This document shows positions 45,033 to 54,748 of a DNA stretch of 64,000 nucleotides, in pieces. The stretch's first letter is position 1, and each line of letters begins with the position of its first letter. The DNA is taken from contig NZ_JNFA01000023.1 of the NCBI RefSeq assembly GCF_000766865.1, positions 62,001-126,000 on the forward strand, in the 5' to 3' direction. Source of the stretch: Listeria booriae (lineage in GTDB: Bacteria; Bacillota; Bacilli; Lactobacillales; Listeriaceae). The position numbers and the translations under genes are program-made. A model generated the notes under the pieces. It saw nothing but the letters and a program-made list of their open reading frames with translations, ran no database searches and was not told where the DNA came from.

Positions 45033-45899
45033 ATGTGGCGTGATGTCCGCATCAAAAATATTTTATTTATTCTACTCGGAACAACCATTTACGGGTTTGG
45101 TCTTGTCAACTTTAATATCGCCAATGACCTCGGAGAAGGCGGCTTAACGGGGATTACGCTCTTGCTGCTACATTTCACTGGTATTGATCCGGCGTATTCT
45201 AACTTAGCACTCAATATTCCGCTATTTTTTATTGGCTGGCGTATTCTTGGAAATCGAGCGCTGATTTATACAATTATTGGAACGGTTGGGCTTTCTTTGT
45301 CTTTATGGGTTTTCCAACGCGTGCCTTATCGTTTGGATTTACATCAAGATTTATTGCTTGTCGCGTTATTTGCTGGTGGTTTTACAGGTATTGGGCTTGG
45401 CTTTGTGTTTCGCTACGGTGGAACGACGGGCGGCAGTGACATTATTGCCCAAGTGCTGAATCGTAAAAAAGGCATCAGTATGGGGCGGACGCTTTTCGCG
45501 ATTGATGCCGTGGTGCTTACGCTATCGCTATCTTATTTAGATGTTCGCCAAGTGATGTATACGCTCGTTGCCGTGTTTATCGGAGCGCGTGTGATTGATT
45601 TCATGCAAGAAGGAGCCTACGCTGCTCGGGGCGCACTCATTATTTCCCCACATAACGACAAAATTGCAGAACATGTCATGCTCGCGATGAATCGTGGTGT
45701 GACGGTACTTGAAGGACGCGGTGGCTTTTCTAAAAACGACCAAGATGTCCTCTATATCGTCGTCGCCAAAAATGAAATTGTGCAGCTGAAAAATATCGTC
45801 AATGCCATTGATCCGCATGCCTTTGTTTCCGTCTCGATTGTTCATGACGTGATGGGTGAAGGGTTCACGCTGGACGAAAATAAAAAGCCACTACTTTAG
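45033..45899 (+). CDS. YitT family membrane protein (DUF161/DUF2179)
   Basis: The 288-residue protein has five or six membrane helices (residues 1-190). A cytosolic C-terminal DUF2179 domain follows (GVTVLEGRGGFSKNDQDVLYIVV), a ferredoxin-like fold also seen with PII-like sensors. The family is widespread in Firmicutes and its transport substrate is unknown. AAAGGAG lies upstream. The response regulator gene starts only 12 bases after its stop, so it probably shares a transcript with bceRS here. Confidence 0.85.
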   Translation: MWRDVRIKNILFILLGTTIYGFGLVNFNIANDLGEGGLTGITLLLLHFTGIDPAYSNLALNIPLFFIGWRILGNRALIYTIIGTVGLSLSLWVFQRVPYRLDLHQDLLLVALFAGGFTGIGLGFVFRYGGTTGGSDIIAQVLNRKKGISMGRTLFAIDAVVLTLSLSYLDVRQVMYTLVAVFIGARVIDFMQEGAYAARGALIISPHNDKIAEHVMLAMNRGVTVLEGRGGFSKNDQDVLYIVVAKNEIVQLKNIVNAIDPHAFVSVSIVHDVMGEGFTLDENKKPLL

Positions 45900-45911
45900 G
45901 GAGGAACTCTG

Positions 45912-46607
45912 ATGGAAAAAATATTAATTATAGAAGATGATCCAAAAATCGCGACGTTGCTGCAAGATTATTTGCGCAGGTATAATCTTGACGCTCATGT
46001 GACAACGGATTTTGATGATGTAATGCCCCTTTTTGAGGAGGTGTCGCCGCATCTTGTGTTGCTGGATATTAATTTGCCGAAATACGACGGATATTTTTGG
46101 TGCCGCAAAATTCGGGAAGTCTCGACATGTCCGATTATTTTTATTTCAGCGCGTGATGGGGAAATCGATCAAGTCATGGCACTTGAAAACGGAGCTGATG
46201 ATTACATAACAAAGCCGTTCTCCTACCAAGTCGTGATTGCCAAAGTCCGCGCACAATTACGACGCGTGTACGGAGATTTCGCCAATCAATACCAAGAACC
46301 TGAATTTCATGAAGGCAACTTGTCTTTTTATCCTTTGAAATTTACGATTGAACGAGACGGGCAAACGCTAGAACTAAGCAAAAATGAGGCGAAGTTGCTC
46401 GAAGTGATTTGGCGAACAGCGCCGAATGTCGCCAATCGTGATTTGCTTTATGAAGAAATTTGGGATGAAGTCACGTTTATTGATGATAATACGCTCAGTG
46501 TGAACGTGGCCCGCTTGCGTAAAAAACTGCTCGACCTTGGCGTAAAAGATCCGATTAAATCGGTACGCGGATACGGTTATCAGTGGGTTTATAAGGAGGA
46601 ATCTTGA
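45912..46607 (+). CDS. BceR-type response regulator
   Basis: The 231-residue OmpR/PhoB-family regulator has a receiver domain with the acidic pair EDD at 8-10, the phosphorylation Asp in LLDINLP near residue 52 and K in ITKPFS near 101. A winged-helix DNA-binding domain follows. Next to a small two-helix kinase and a BceAB-type transporter, this is a Bce-like module that responds to cell-wall-targeting antimicrobial peptides. GGGAGG precedes the ATG. Its stop overlaps the kinase ATG (TGATG). Confidence 0.92.
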   Translation: MEKILIIEDDPKIATLLQDYLRRYNLDAHVTTDFDDVMPLFEEVSPHLVLLDINLPKYDGYFWCRKIREVSTCPIIFISARDGEIDQVMALENGADDYITKPFSYQVVIAKVRAQLRRVYGDFANQYQEPEFHEGNLSFYPLKFTIERDGQTLELSKNEAKLLEVIWRTAPNVANRDLLYEEIWDEVTFIDDNTLSVNVARLRKKLLDLGVKDPIKSVRGYGYQWVYKEES

Positions 46608-47581
46608 TGCGTCTTTTTTTGAAAAGCCACATTTCTTTTTTGTTATTCGCCTTGATACTCGCGTTATCCACGGTCGGCATTTTTTGGCTGGACGGTTTTC
46701 GCAATGGGAGGCTGCTTCTTTACGTGCTATTTCTGTGGACAGTGCTTGCGATAGTGTTTTTGGCGATTCGGTATGCTGGTTATCGCCACATTTACAAGCG
46801 CCTCCAAAATCCGGAACAAGTGGCCTCAGAGTTTCAACCCGACAAAGGCTCTGCTTTTAGTCAAGCGTTCGAATATTATTTGGCGAAGCAATACCAAGCC
46901 TACCAAATCGATTTGCAAAAATGGCGTTCCAAAGATGCAGACAGAAATATCTTTATTAACCAGTGGGTACACCAAATGAAAACGCCCGTCTCCGTTATTG
47001 AGCTGATGACGCAAAACCAGTCTGACCCGACGTTACGCAGTATTCAAGAAGAAACAGATCGCATCAAACAAGGGCTTGATACTGTACTGTATACACTTCG
47101 TTTGGAAACATTTGAAAATGATTTCGTTGTCGAATACAGCGATTTGCGCACGCTTGTCACCGAGGCTGTCAATGAACATAAGCGCCTTTTTATTCGTCAG
47201 CAACTCTATCCGAAAGTGACGATTGACGAGGACTTCCAATTTGAAACGGATAAGAAATGGTTCATTTTCATGCTTGGTCAACTGCTTACAAACGCCATTA
47301 AATATTCCCCAGAAAAAGGCAGTACAATCGAAATTAATGCCGTCTTGGAAGCAAAGTATTGCGTATTAACGGTTCGCGACCACGGCATCGGCATTGAAAA
47401 AGCGGACTTGCCACGCGTCCTCCGTCCCTTCTTCACCGGCGAAAACGGTCGCAAATTCCAAGAGTCTACCGGAATGGGACTTTTCCTCGTCTCCGAAATC
47501 TGTCAAAAACTTGGTTACGGGCTCTCTATCGAATCCGAAGTTGGTATTGGTACAACGATCCTTATTCGCATGCCAAAATAA
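46607..47581 (+). CDS. BceS-type intramembrane-sensing histidine kinase
   Basis: The 324-residue kinase has two membrane helices (about 10-30 and 36-57) with almost no external loop, the mark of intramembrane-sensing kinases that read the flux of their partner ABC transporter. The phosphoacceptor is the His of NQWVHQMKTPVS. The ATPase domain has QLLTNAIKYSPEKG (N box), VRDHGIGI and GMGLFLVSEI. It should phosphorylate the upstream regulator. Confidence 0.92.
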   Translation: MRLFLKSHISFLLFALILALSTVGIFWLDGFRNGRLLLYVLFLWTVLAIVFLAIRYAGYRHIYKRLQNPEQVASEFQPDKGSAFSQAFEYYLAKQYQAYQIDLQKWRSKDADRNIFINQWVHQMKTPVSVIELMTQNQSDPTLRSIQEETDRIKQGLDTVLYTLRLETFENDFVVEYSDLRTLVTEAVNEHKRLFIRQQLYPKVTIDEDFQFETDKKWFIFMLGQLLTNAIKYSPEKGSTIEINAVLEAKYCVLTVRDHGIGIEKADLPRVLRPFFTGENGRKFQESTGMGLFLVSEICQKLGYGLSIESEVGIGTTILIRMPK

Positions 47582-47582
47582 A

Positions 47583-47646
47583 CTTACAAGAACGTAAGAC
47601 TTTGTTATCGTAATCAATACTTCCAATTTTCTATTTTTGCTACACT
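47583..47646 (+). promoter_or_regulatory. bceAB promoter with possible BceR site
   Basis: CTTAC (47583-47587) and GTAAG (47594-47598) form a perfect inverted repeat with a six-base spacer. It lies upstream of an extended -10 TGCTACACT (47638-47646). No -35 is seen, consistent with an activator-dependent promoter. Assignment of the repeat to BceR is inferred. Confidence 0.5.
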
Positions 47647-47677
47647 AGTCTTAGTTAATAGAAAGGGAGGCCTACAT

Positions 47678-48448
47678 ATGGCACTTTTAAAAGTAGAGAA
47701 AGTCAATAAGATATATACTGGAAACGTGAATTATCAAGCGATTTCCAATTTAGATTTAACGGTTGAAAAAGGAGAATTTGTTGGCATCATGGGACCTTCT
47801 GGAAGCGGCAAAACAACGCTGTTAAACATGATTGCAACGATTGATCCTCCAACAAGCGGGAACGTCTTGATTCATGATGCGAATCCTTATTTGCTGAACT
47901 TCAATGACCTCGCTACGTTTAGACGGAAAGAATTAGGCTTTATTTTTCAGTCTTTTAATTTATTAGATACATTGACGGTTCGCGAAAATATTTTGTTACC
48001 GTTAACGCTTGATGGAACGCCACTTGCAGAGATGGATGCGCGGCTCGAAGTGATTGCAGATAAACTTGGGATTACGCCGATTTTGGCGAAGCGCACGTAT
48101 GAAATATCAGGCGGAGAATCGCAACGTACTGCGGTTGCGCGTGCTGCGATTCATGATCCAAAGTTATTTTTAGCAGATGAACCGACTGGAAACTTAGATT
48201 CGAAAAATAGTACGGAAGTGATGCAGTTGCTCAGTCGTTTGAATCAAGAGGAAGAAGCGACAATATTGCTCGTAACGCATGATCCGCAGGCTGCTTCTTA
48301 TTGTGATCGCGTCGTCTTTATTAAAGATGGTTCGCTATATAACGAAATTTATTGTGGGGATAATACAGCTGTTTTTTATCAGCAAATTATGGACACGTTA
48401 ACACTTCTAGGAGGAAAGCAACATGTCATTCCGCCAGTTCGTCATTAA
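47678..48448 (+). CDS. BceA-type ABC transporter ATPase
   Basis: The 256-residue ATPase has Walker A GPSGSGKTT (about 40), Q-loop IFQSFNLLDTL, signature ISGGESQRTAVARA and Walker B LFLADEPTGNLDS. It belongs to the MacB-like peptide-resistance group (BceA/YtsC/VraD). With BceB it frees undecaprenyl-bound lipid targets from peptide antibiotics such as bacitracin. A strong AAAGGGAGG precedes it. Its 3' end overlaps the permease start by 26 bases. Confidence 0.92.
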   Translation: MALLKVEKVNKIYTGNVNYQAISNLDLTVEKGEFVGIMGPSGSGKTTLLNMIATIDPPTSGNVLIHDANPYLLNFNDLATFRRKELGFIFQSFNLLDTLTVRENILLPLTLDGTPLAEMDARLEVIADKLGITPILAKRTYEISGGESQRTAVARAAIHDPKLFLADEPTGNLDSKNSTEVMQLLSRLNQEEEATILLVTHDPQAASYCDRVVFIKDGSLYNEIYCGDNTAVFYQQIMDTLTLLGGKQHVIPPVRH

Positions 48449-50438
48449 TAATGTCCGTCGCAATCCGAAAGTCTATGGCCCCTACTTCTTTACGACATTT
48501 TTTGCAGTCACGATGTTTTTTGTGTATGCCCTGCTCATTTTTCACCCTGAATTTCAAGATACGATTGATTCTTCTAGTGAGACGCTGAGTTATTTTGCCA
48601 TGATTGGTTTTCAAATATCGCAAGTAATTATCGTGTTATTCTCTGCTTTTGCTTGTTTTTACGCCGTTAGTACGTTTTTAAAAACACGAAAAGCAGAATT
48701 TGGCCTTTTACTTATTCAAGGTATTAATAAGAAACAGTTGACCAAATTGATTTTTTGGGAGAATATGCTGGCTGGACTTGCCGCTGTGATTTGCGGGATT
48801 TTGTTTGGCTTTATTTTTTCAAAAGTAATTCTGCTGATTTGTTCTAATATTTTATCGTTAACGGAAACATTGCCTTTTTATATGCCTTGGAAGCCGATTT
48901 TGATCACATTCTTGATTTTTGGCTGTATGTTTTTAGTGATTTCTGCCGTGACTTCTTTTTCTGTGCGCGTCAATAACTTGAAACAACTACTCGCCTCACA
49001 AAAACAACCGAAAAAAGAAATTAAAGCGGCTTGGTATCTTGCTTTTCTCGCTGTTCTATTCATCGGCGCTGGATACGGGACCGTTCTGATTTTCACGAAT
49101 CGTTTTGATTTTTCGTTTAAGCCATTGCTCATTGGTGTTGTGCTTGTCGTGATTGGTACGTATTTCTTCTTTAGTCAACTGCTTGTCTTTGTTTTAAATC
49201 GATTGCGTAAGCGCGAACGTTTTTTCTTCAAGCGGACCAATTTGCTTACTTTTTCTGAATTGATCTATCAAATGCGTGACAATGTGAGTACTTTTTTCAT
49301 CGTTGCGGTCGTTTCGGCTACGGCCATTACAGCGATGGGAACAAGTTCAGCGGTTGGTAGTAGCGGACTTGCTGAGATGTCGCAAAATCCATATGCGATT
49401 ACGTACAGCGCTTACGGCGGTAAACCGGTGGACCAAAGTCTTCTAGATGGTGCTAAAAAAACATTTGCTAGCGAAAACATTACAGATTATAAAACAGCAT
49501 CCGGTAAATTTTATCAAATAACGTACTATGTAAATCCTGATGAAACGTCCTTCTATACGTTCTTGTCCATCGATAACTATAATGATTTGATGGGATTGCG
49601 TAACGAAAAGAAACTTTCTGTGGCGCCTGGCAGTGTGATTTTGTTGCCAAGTAGCTCGCCAAGTGCTGATAAACTAAAAAAAGATTTGCCAAAAGAACTC
49701 GCTATCACCTTTAAGTCACAAAAAGTAACACTGCCCGTCAAACAAGCAGCGCCAATCAATCGTTTTCCATATAATTTCACCATGAGTAGCATGGAAGACG
49801 TTACAGTCGTCGCCAATCAGAGCGACATTGATGCACTATGGCAAAAATCTGAAGCACAATTTCGTGAAACTCCGGATGACAACTCGAATTACCTCTTGAA
49901 TTACAGTCTATTCCATACAGAAAACTGGGAAGAAACGATCCCCGCTTCCAAGAAACTACATGCAGACGTCGACAAATGGAACGAAAAAAATATGAACAGC
50001 GAGACTGGCGAATTTGTAAACTTCCAATCACTGGCCTTAGAATGGCAAGGAATGAAACAAACAAACGGCTTGCTCATGTTACTTACCGTCCTATGTGGCG
50101 CCGTATTCTATACGTTCTCCGCTGGATTCATCTACCTTCGCCTGCATAGCGATTTAAAACGTGATGACCAACAATACAAAATGCTTTTCAAAATCGGTCT
50201 CACCAAACCAGAACTGCACAAAATCGTGGCACGACAACTAAGAGTTATGTTTTTCCTACCGTTACTCGTCGCGATTATCCACTCCATCGTTGCTTTTATA
50301 GCGCTCCAAAGCTTACTAGAATTCAATATTTGGCAGAACGTCGGGATTGTCATTGGTATTTTTGTCGGCGTCCAATGTATTTATTATTTCTTAGTAAAAT
50401 ACAACTATTTAAAACAACTACACCGCGTTATGAAGTGA
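48423..50438 (+). CDS. BceB-type ABC transporter permease
   Basis: The 671-residue permease has about ten membrane helices in the BceB layout. Four helices (about 20-175) and further segments (about 200-310) are followed by a large extracytoplasmic domain (about 315-525) between helices 7 and 8, then three C-terminal helices. The external domain is where peptide recognition is thought to occur. Downstream it meets the oxidoreductase gene tail to tail with an 11-base overlap and no terminator. Confidence 0.92.
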   Translation: MSFRQFVINNVRRNPKVYGPYFFTTFFAVTMFFVYALLIFHPEFQDTIDSSSETLSYFAMIGFQISQVIIVLFSAFACFYAVSTFLKTRKAEFGLLLIQGINKKQLTKLIFWENMLAGLAAVICGILFGFIFSKVILLICSNILSLTETLPFYMPWKPILITFLIFGCMFLVISAVTSFSVRVNNLKQLLASQKQPKKEIKAAWYLAFLAVLFIGAGYGTVLIFTNRFDFSFKPLLIGVVLVVIGTYFFFSQLLVFVLNRLRKRERFFFKRTNLLTFSELIYQMRDNVSTFFIVAVVSATAITAMGTSSAVGSSGLAEMSQNPYAITYSAYGGKPVDQSLLDGAKKTFASENITDYKTASGKFYQITYYVNPDETSFYTFLSIDNYNDLMGLRNEKKLSVAPGSVILLPSSSPSADKLKKDLPKELAITFKSQKVTLPVKQAAPINRFPYNFTMSSMEDVTVVANQSDIDALWQKSEAQFRETPDDNSNYLLNYSLFHTENWEETIPASKKLHADVDKWNEKNMNSETGEFVNFQSLALEWQGMKQTNGLLMLLTVLCGAVFYTFSAGFIYLRLHSDLKRDDQQYKMLFKIGLTKPELHKIVARQLRVMFFLPLLVAIIHSIVAFIALQSLLEFNIWQNVGIVIGIFVGVQCIYYFLVKYNYLKQLHRVMK

Positions 50439-51543
50439 TGGCATTGCTCGGGTCAAAACCAGTAATATCGGTTTGCAATGTTTTCCCAGCAATCAGATCC
50501 ACTAATAACTTGGCGACATAAGGACCTGTTGTAAGTCCTGAAGAACCGAGTCCGTTAGCCACAAAAATCGATTTGGCTGTCGGCAAAGCACCGATAATTG
50601 GCGTGAAATCTGGCGTAAATGGTCTTGTACCTACCCGGATTTCCGCTATTTTTGTGTGCTTCACTTCTGGCGCAAAACGAGCAATCTCATCTAAAATTTC
50701 TATTTTCGCAGCTTCGGTTGGCTCTAAATCAAATCCGTCCTCATTTTCATGTGTCGCGCCAATAATCATGCGACCGTCATCAAATGGCACGATGCTCTTA
50801 GCGCTTGGCGGCAACACGACTGGCCAATCATTCGTCACCTGCTCGTTCCATTCCAAATGAAGTAACTGCCCTTTTTGCGGATGAATCGCGGCTTGCAGAC
50901 CAAGTGGCTGAATCAGTTCAGAAAGCCAAGCCCCTGCTGCCAAAATAATTTTATCTGCCGTCCAATGTTGTTCCCCCACAACTACCTGCACAGTTTCGCC
51001 TCTTTTTTCTAGTCTCGCTTTTCCGTGAATCACCGTCGCGCCCTGCTTCATCGCGGCATCTTGTAACGCAGCAACCAGGGAAGCACCGTCCACACGCGCT
51101 CCACCACTCACATAAACTGAGCCAAAACCAGGAGCAACGATTGGAAACATGTCTTGCGTCTCGCTTGGCGTTAATCGCTTGATGTCACCGATTTCTGGCG
51201 CTTCCTCTTTTCTACTACGCGCAATTTGTTCTAATTCGATTAACTTTTCTTCCGTATCGCGTAAACAAAGCGCACCGACCATTTTGTAACCGGTATTTTT
51301 CGTGGTATCTTGCGCCAGTTGTTCGATAAGCGCTGGATAATAACGCGCGCTGTCTTTGGCCAGTTCATACCAAACTTTATTGCGGCGTTTCGACAGCCAC
51401 GGACAAACAATGCCAGCCGCCGCGTACGTTGCTTGACCTCGTTCTTGTTTATCGATAACAATAACTTCTTTTTGCTGTTTGGAAAGTAAGTAAGCCGCAG
51501 TCATGCCAACGATTCCCCCGCCAATAATCACGATTTTTTCCAT
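50428..51543 (-). CDS. FAD-dependent D-amino acid/glycine oxidase-like protein
   Basis: The 371-residue flavoprotein of the DAO family has an N-terminal dinucleotide-binding site IIGGGIVGMTAAYLLS, ATYAAAGIVCPW and a C-terminal FVANGLGSSGLTTGP. Family members oxidise amines such as D-amino acids, glycine or sarcosine; the substrate is not readable from sequence. ATG 51543 follows GGAGGGAAG; the longer frame to 51600 has no ribosome site. Its 3' end overlaps that of bceB. Confidence 0.85.
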   Translation of the reverse strand: MEKIVIIGGGIVGMTAAYLLSKQQKEVIVIDKQERGQATYAAAGIVCPWLSKRRNKVWYELAKDSARYYPALIEQLAQDTTKNTGYKMVGALCLRDTEEKLIELEQIARSRKEEAPEIGDIKRLTPSETQDMFPIVAPGFGSVYVSGGARVDGASLVAALQDAAMKQGATVIHGKARLEKRGETVQVVVGEQHWTADKIILAAGAWLSELIQPLGLQAAIHPQKGQLLHLEWNEQVTNDWPVVLPPSAKSIVPFDDGRMIIGATHENEDGFDLEPTEAAKIEILDEIARFAPEVKHTKIAEIRVGTRPFTPDFTPIIGALPTAKSIFVANGLGSSGLTTGPYVAKLLVDLIAGKTLQTDITGFDPSNAITS

Positions 51544-51676
51544 AGTTTCTTCCCTCCATCTAATCCCACTCATTATACAAATTCCGAACATAGAACACAA
51601 GTCCGTTGTAATTAGTCGATTTTTCAGGCTAATCTAGTGTAAAATGTAGGTAAGACTACAAAAGGAGCAGGATAAA

Positions 51677-53311
51677 ATGATGAATGGCTATGCACGACTA
51701 AATGACCCAATCCAAAACAAAGGAACCGCATTTACAAAAGAAGAACGCGAGAAATGGGGCTTACACGGCCTGATACCCGCACAAATCGAAACATTAGAAG
51801 AACAAGCTTCCCGTGCTTACGAAGCATTACATACCAAAAAGACACCGCTTGAGCAGCATCTATACGTGATGGGACTTTACAGCGAAAATCGAACCTTGTT
51901 TTACAAATTAGTCATGGATCATGTGACCGAATTGATGCCTATTATTTACACGCCCACCATCGGACAAGCAGTCATGACCTACCACGAAAACTGGCAGAAT
52001 CCGCAAGACGCGGTATTTTTACAAGCAGATAGCGACATCGATATTACGCAAATTTTCAAACAAAACGTACCTCATCCCGAAAAAATACGAATGATTGTTG
52101 TAACAGATGGTGAAGGTGTACTTGGTATTGGCGACTGGGGCTTAAACGGCGTCAGCATTGCGATTGGAAAACTAGCAGTATACACCGTCGCGGCTGGTCT
52201 TGCCCCCGATTGCGTGCTACCCGTCGTGATTGACGCTGGAACAAACAACGAAGCCTTACGCGCAGATGCTCGTTATTTAGGATCGCGCAAATCGCGATTA
52301 CAAGCAGAACAGTATGACGCTTTTATCGCTAAATTTGTCACAGCCGTTCAAACTTCTTTTCCAAAAGCCGTTTTGCATTGGGAGGATTTTGGACGAGACA
52401 ACGCGAGCCGGATTTTAGAGACGTATCGTGCGCAATTATGTACGTTTAACGATGATATTCAAGGTACTGGCGCAATGGTTGTAGCTGCGGCTTTAGCAAC
52501 GACACGCGTTTCAAAAATGCCATTGTCCGAACAACGCATCGTCATTTTTGGTGCAGGAACGGCTGGAATCGGGATTGCTGATCAATTAGTTGCTGAAATG
52601 GTCGCGAATGAAGGATTGACCGCCGAACAAGCGAAAGCACGTTTTTATTTAGTAGACCGCCCTGGGTTGTTAACAGATGATTTGCCAGATTTAACTTCTG
52701 GACAGCGTAAATACGCCCGAAGCAGTGAGGCGTTCTCAGAGCGTTTAACGACGCTTTTAGCAATTGTGGCACATGTGAAGCCAACGATGTTAATTGGCTG
52801 TTCTGGCGTTACAGGAGCCTTCTCGGAGGATGTTGTTCACGAGATGTGCCGCCATACAGAGCGACCTGCGATTTTGCCATTATCTAATCCGACAAAATTA
52901 GCCGAAGCCACCGCACAAGATTTGATTACTTGGACAAATGGACGCGCACTGGTTGTCACGGGCAGTCCTTCTGATCCCGTCGAATATAGCGGCAATACGT
53001 ATGTTATTGGGCAAGCAAACAATGCTTTATTATACCCAGGACTTGGCTTAGCTGCAGTGATTACCGAGGCTCGCGAAATTACAGATGAAATGCTCGCCGC
53101 TGCAAGTCACGCGGTTGCCACACAAATTAGCGATGTGACAAGCACTGGCGCCGCTTTCCTACCACCTGTTGCCACATTGCGCGAAACATCCCATGCCGTC
53201 ACACTTGCTGTCGTCAAAAAAACAATCGAGCAAGGCTTGAACAACCGCGAAATTGCCGACCCACTATTAGCCGTAAACGAAGCAATATGGATTCCTGAAT
53301 ATAAGGAGTGA
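51677..53311 (+). CDS. malic enzyme (malate:NAD oxidoreductase/malolactic family)
   Basis: The 544-residue protein is a large-type malic enzyme. The N-terminal domain has the catalytic Tyr in PIIYTPTIGQA, then VVTDGEGVLGIGDWG with the catalytic region. The metal-binding WEDFGRDNA and FNDDIQGTG and the NAD site IFGAGTAGIGIAD follow. It decarboxylates malate to pyruvate with NAD reduction. Malolactic enzymes of lactic acid bacteria belong to the same family, and sequence alone does not exclude that activity. AAAGGAGCAGG precedes the ATG. It leads a three-gene operon. Confidence 0.9.
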   Translation: MMNGYARLNDPIQNKGTAFTKEEREKWGLHGLIPAQIETLEEQASRAYEALHTKKTPLEQHLYVMGLYSENRTLFYKLVMDHVTELMPIIYTPTIGQAVMTYHENWQNPQDAVFLQADSDIDITQIFKQNVPHPEKIRMIVVTDGEGVLGIGDWGLNGVSIAIGKLAVYTVAAGLAPDCVLPVVIDAGTNNEALRADARYLGSRKSRLQAEQYDAFIAKFVTAVQTSFPKAVLHWEDFGRDNASRILETYRAQLCTFNDDIQGTGAMVVAAALATTRVSKMPLSEQRIVIFGAGTAGIGIADQLVAEMVANEGLTAEQAKARFYLVDRPGLLTDDLPDLTSGQRKYARSSEAFSERLTTLLAIVAHVKPTMLIGCSGVTGAFSEDVVHEMCRHTERPAILPLSNPTKLAEATAQDLITWTNGRALVVTGSPSDPVEYSGNTYVIGQANNALLYPGLGLAAVITEAREITDEMLAAASHAVATQISDVTSTGAAFLPPVATLRETSHAVTLAVVKKTIEQGLNNREIADPLLAVNEAIWIPEYKE

Positions 53312-53318
53312 TGTAACT

Positions 53319-54311
53319 ATGTTGGATACCTTGTTAAAGAAAATGGTTACAGATGGCGTCGTACCAGGCATTTCCTACGCCGTCATCTCCCCAAACCGGA
53401 CAAAACAACACGTGATCGGCATGAAACAACTCACCCCTGAAAAACTCATTCTAGAACCCGAGGCCGTCTATGATATCGCGTCTCTCACGAAAGTCATTGC
53501 GACAACAACACTTATTTTGCAACATATCGAAGCTGGGAAAATCCATTTGGAAGACCCCGTGATAACTTTTCTACCCGAATTTCGCTATCCAGAAGTCACC
53601 GTTTTGCATCTTTTAACACATAGTTCTGGGCTTGCAAAAAACATTCCGAACTATGCGATTGCATCGAAAGAAGACGTATATCGTTACTGCATAGAGACAC
53701 CTCAAGCAACGCCGCCCGGCACAAATGTCACGTATGCCGATGCTAACTTTTTGTTGCTTGGCTATATTTTAGAAACATTGAGCGGTGATTTAGAAACACA
53801 AGTACAAACCAATGTGTTGGCGCCATTAAAGATGCGTGCAAGCAGTTTCAATCCTGATGCGACAAACACTTTCGTACCAACAGAACTTCACCCAGAACGC
53901 GGGCTTATTTCCGGGCAAGTCCATGATTTCAAAGCTTGGAAAATGGGTGGTGTCGCGGGACATGCCGGATTATTTAGCAATCTTCCCGACTTGATTCGCT
54001 TTACGAAAGGACTTTTGCATGAAGATAGCCCGCTTTTAAAACCAGAAACGATTGCCGCACTGCAACAAAACTATACGCCAAATTTAAACCGATCGCGCGG
54101 ACTTGGTTGGGATTTAGTGCCTGCTCGTGACCATTTTGCGATTTACCATACGGGGTTCACAGGAACTTTTCTAGTCATTGACTTAGAGCAGAAAACAGCG
54201 CTCATCGTGTTAACCAATCGGGTCCATCCGAGCCGAGACAATGCGGAGTTTCTAGAGCGTCGCGAACATATTGTAAACCAATTTATGCAAGATATAGGAG
54301 GAAGATCATGA
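53319..54311 (+). CDS. beta-lactamase-related serine hydrolase
   Basis: The 330-residue protein has the class C/penicillin-binding fold motifs SLTK (SxxK, about residue 55), YAD (the Tyr-x-Asn position, about 140) and HTG (the KTG position, about 274). It has no signal peptide, so it is probably cytosolic and acts as an esterase or peptidase rather than a secreted beta-lactamase. It lies seven bases after the malic enzyme and overlaps the next gene by four. Confidence 0.87.
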   Translation: MLDTLLKKMVTDGVVPGISYAVISPNRTKQHVIGMKQLTPEKLILEPEAVYDIASLTKVIATTTLILQHIEAGKIHLEDPVITFLPEFRYPEVTVLHLLTHSSGLAKNIPNYAIASKEDVYRYCIETPQATPPGTNVTYADANFLLLGYILETLSGDLETQVQTNVLAPLKMRASSFNPDATNTFVPTELHPERGLISGQVHDFKAWKMGGVAGHAGLFSNLPDLIRFTKGLLHEDSPLLKPETIAALQQNYTPNLNRSRGLGWDLVPARDHFAIYHTGFTGTFLVIDLEQKTALIVLTNRVHPSRDNAEFLERREHIVNQFMQDIGGRS

Positions 54312-54748
54312 CAATCGAAGAATACATGGAAGACGTTGCGCCAGAACAGAAAGAAGCTTTTGCAAGATTGATGCAAGTCGTGGATGAAAATATACCAACT
54401 GGCTTCACGAAAGAAATCCAATACGGCATGCCATCCTATGTCGTCCCAAAAACGCGCTATCCTGATGGCTATCATTGCGACACGAGCCTTTCGCTCCCCT
54501 TTTTCGCCATCGCCGCCCAAAAACGCCATATCGCGGTCTATCACATGGGACTTTCCGCTAACGAGCCGCTTCTTTCTTGGTTCCAAGCCGAATATCCTAA
54601 GCATATGACAACAAAACTCAACATGGGCAAAGGCTGCATTCGTTTCACCAACCCGAAAAAAATCCCCTACAAACTCATCGGCGAGCTAGCGAGTAAAGTC
54701 ACCGTGGATGAATGGATTCACCAGTACGAAACAGCGATTAAAAACTAA
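54308..54748 (+). CDS. DUF1801 family protein
   Basis: The 146-residue protein resembles the DUF1801/YdhG-like family. It has a MEDVAPEQKEAFARLMQVV opening, the conserved EIQYGMPSY, an IAVYHMG strand and NMGKGCIRF. The family is small and soluble with no settled function, with some relatives near iron and frataxin-like folds. The ATG overlaps the previous stop (ATGA). A terminator follows. Confidence 0.8.
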   Translation: MTIEEYMEDVAPEQKEAFARLMQVVDENIPTGFTKEIQYGMPSYVVPKTRYPDGYHCDTSLSLPFFAIAAQKRHIAVYHMGLSANEPLLSWFQAEYPKHMTTKLNMGKGCIRFTNPKKIPYKLIGELASKVTVDEWIHQYETAIKN

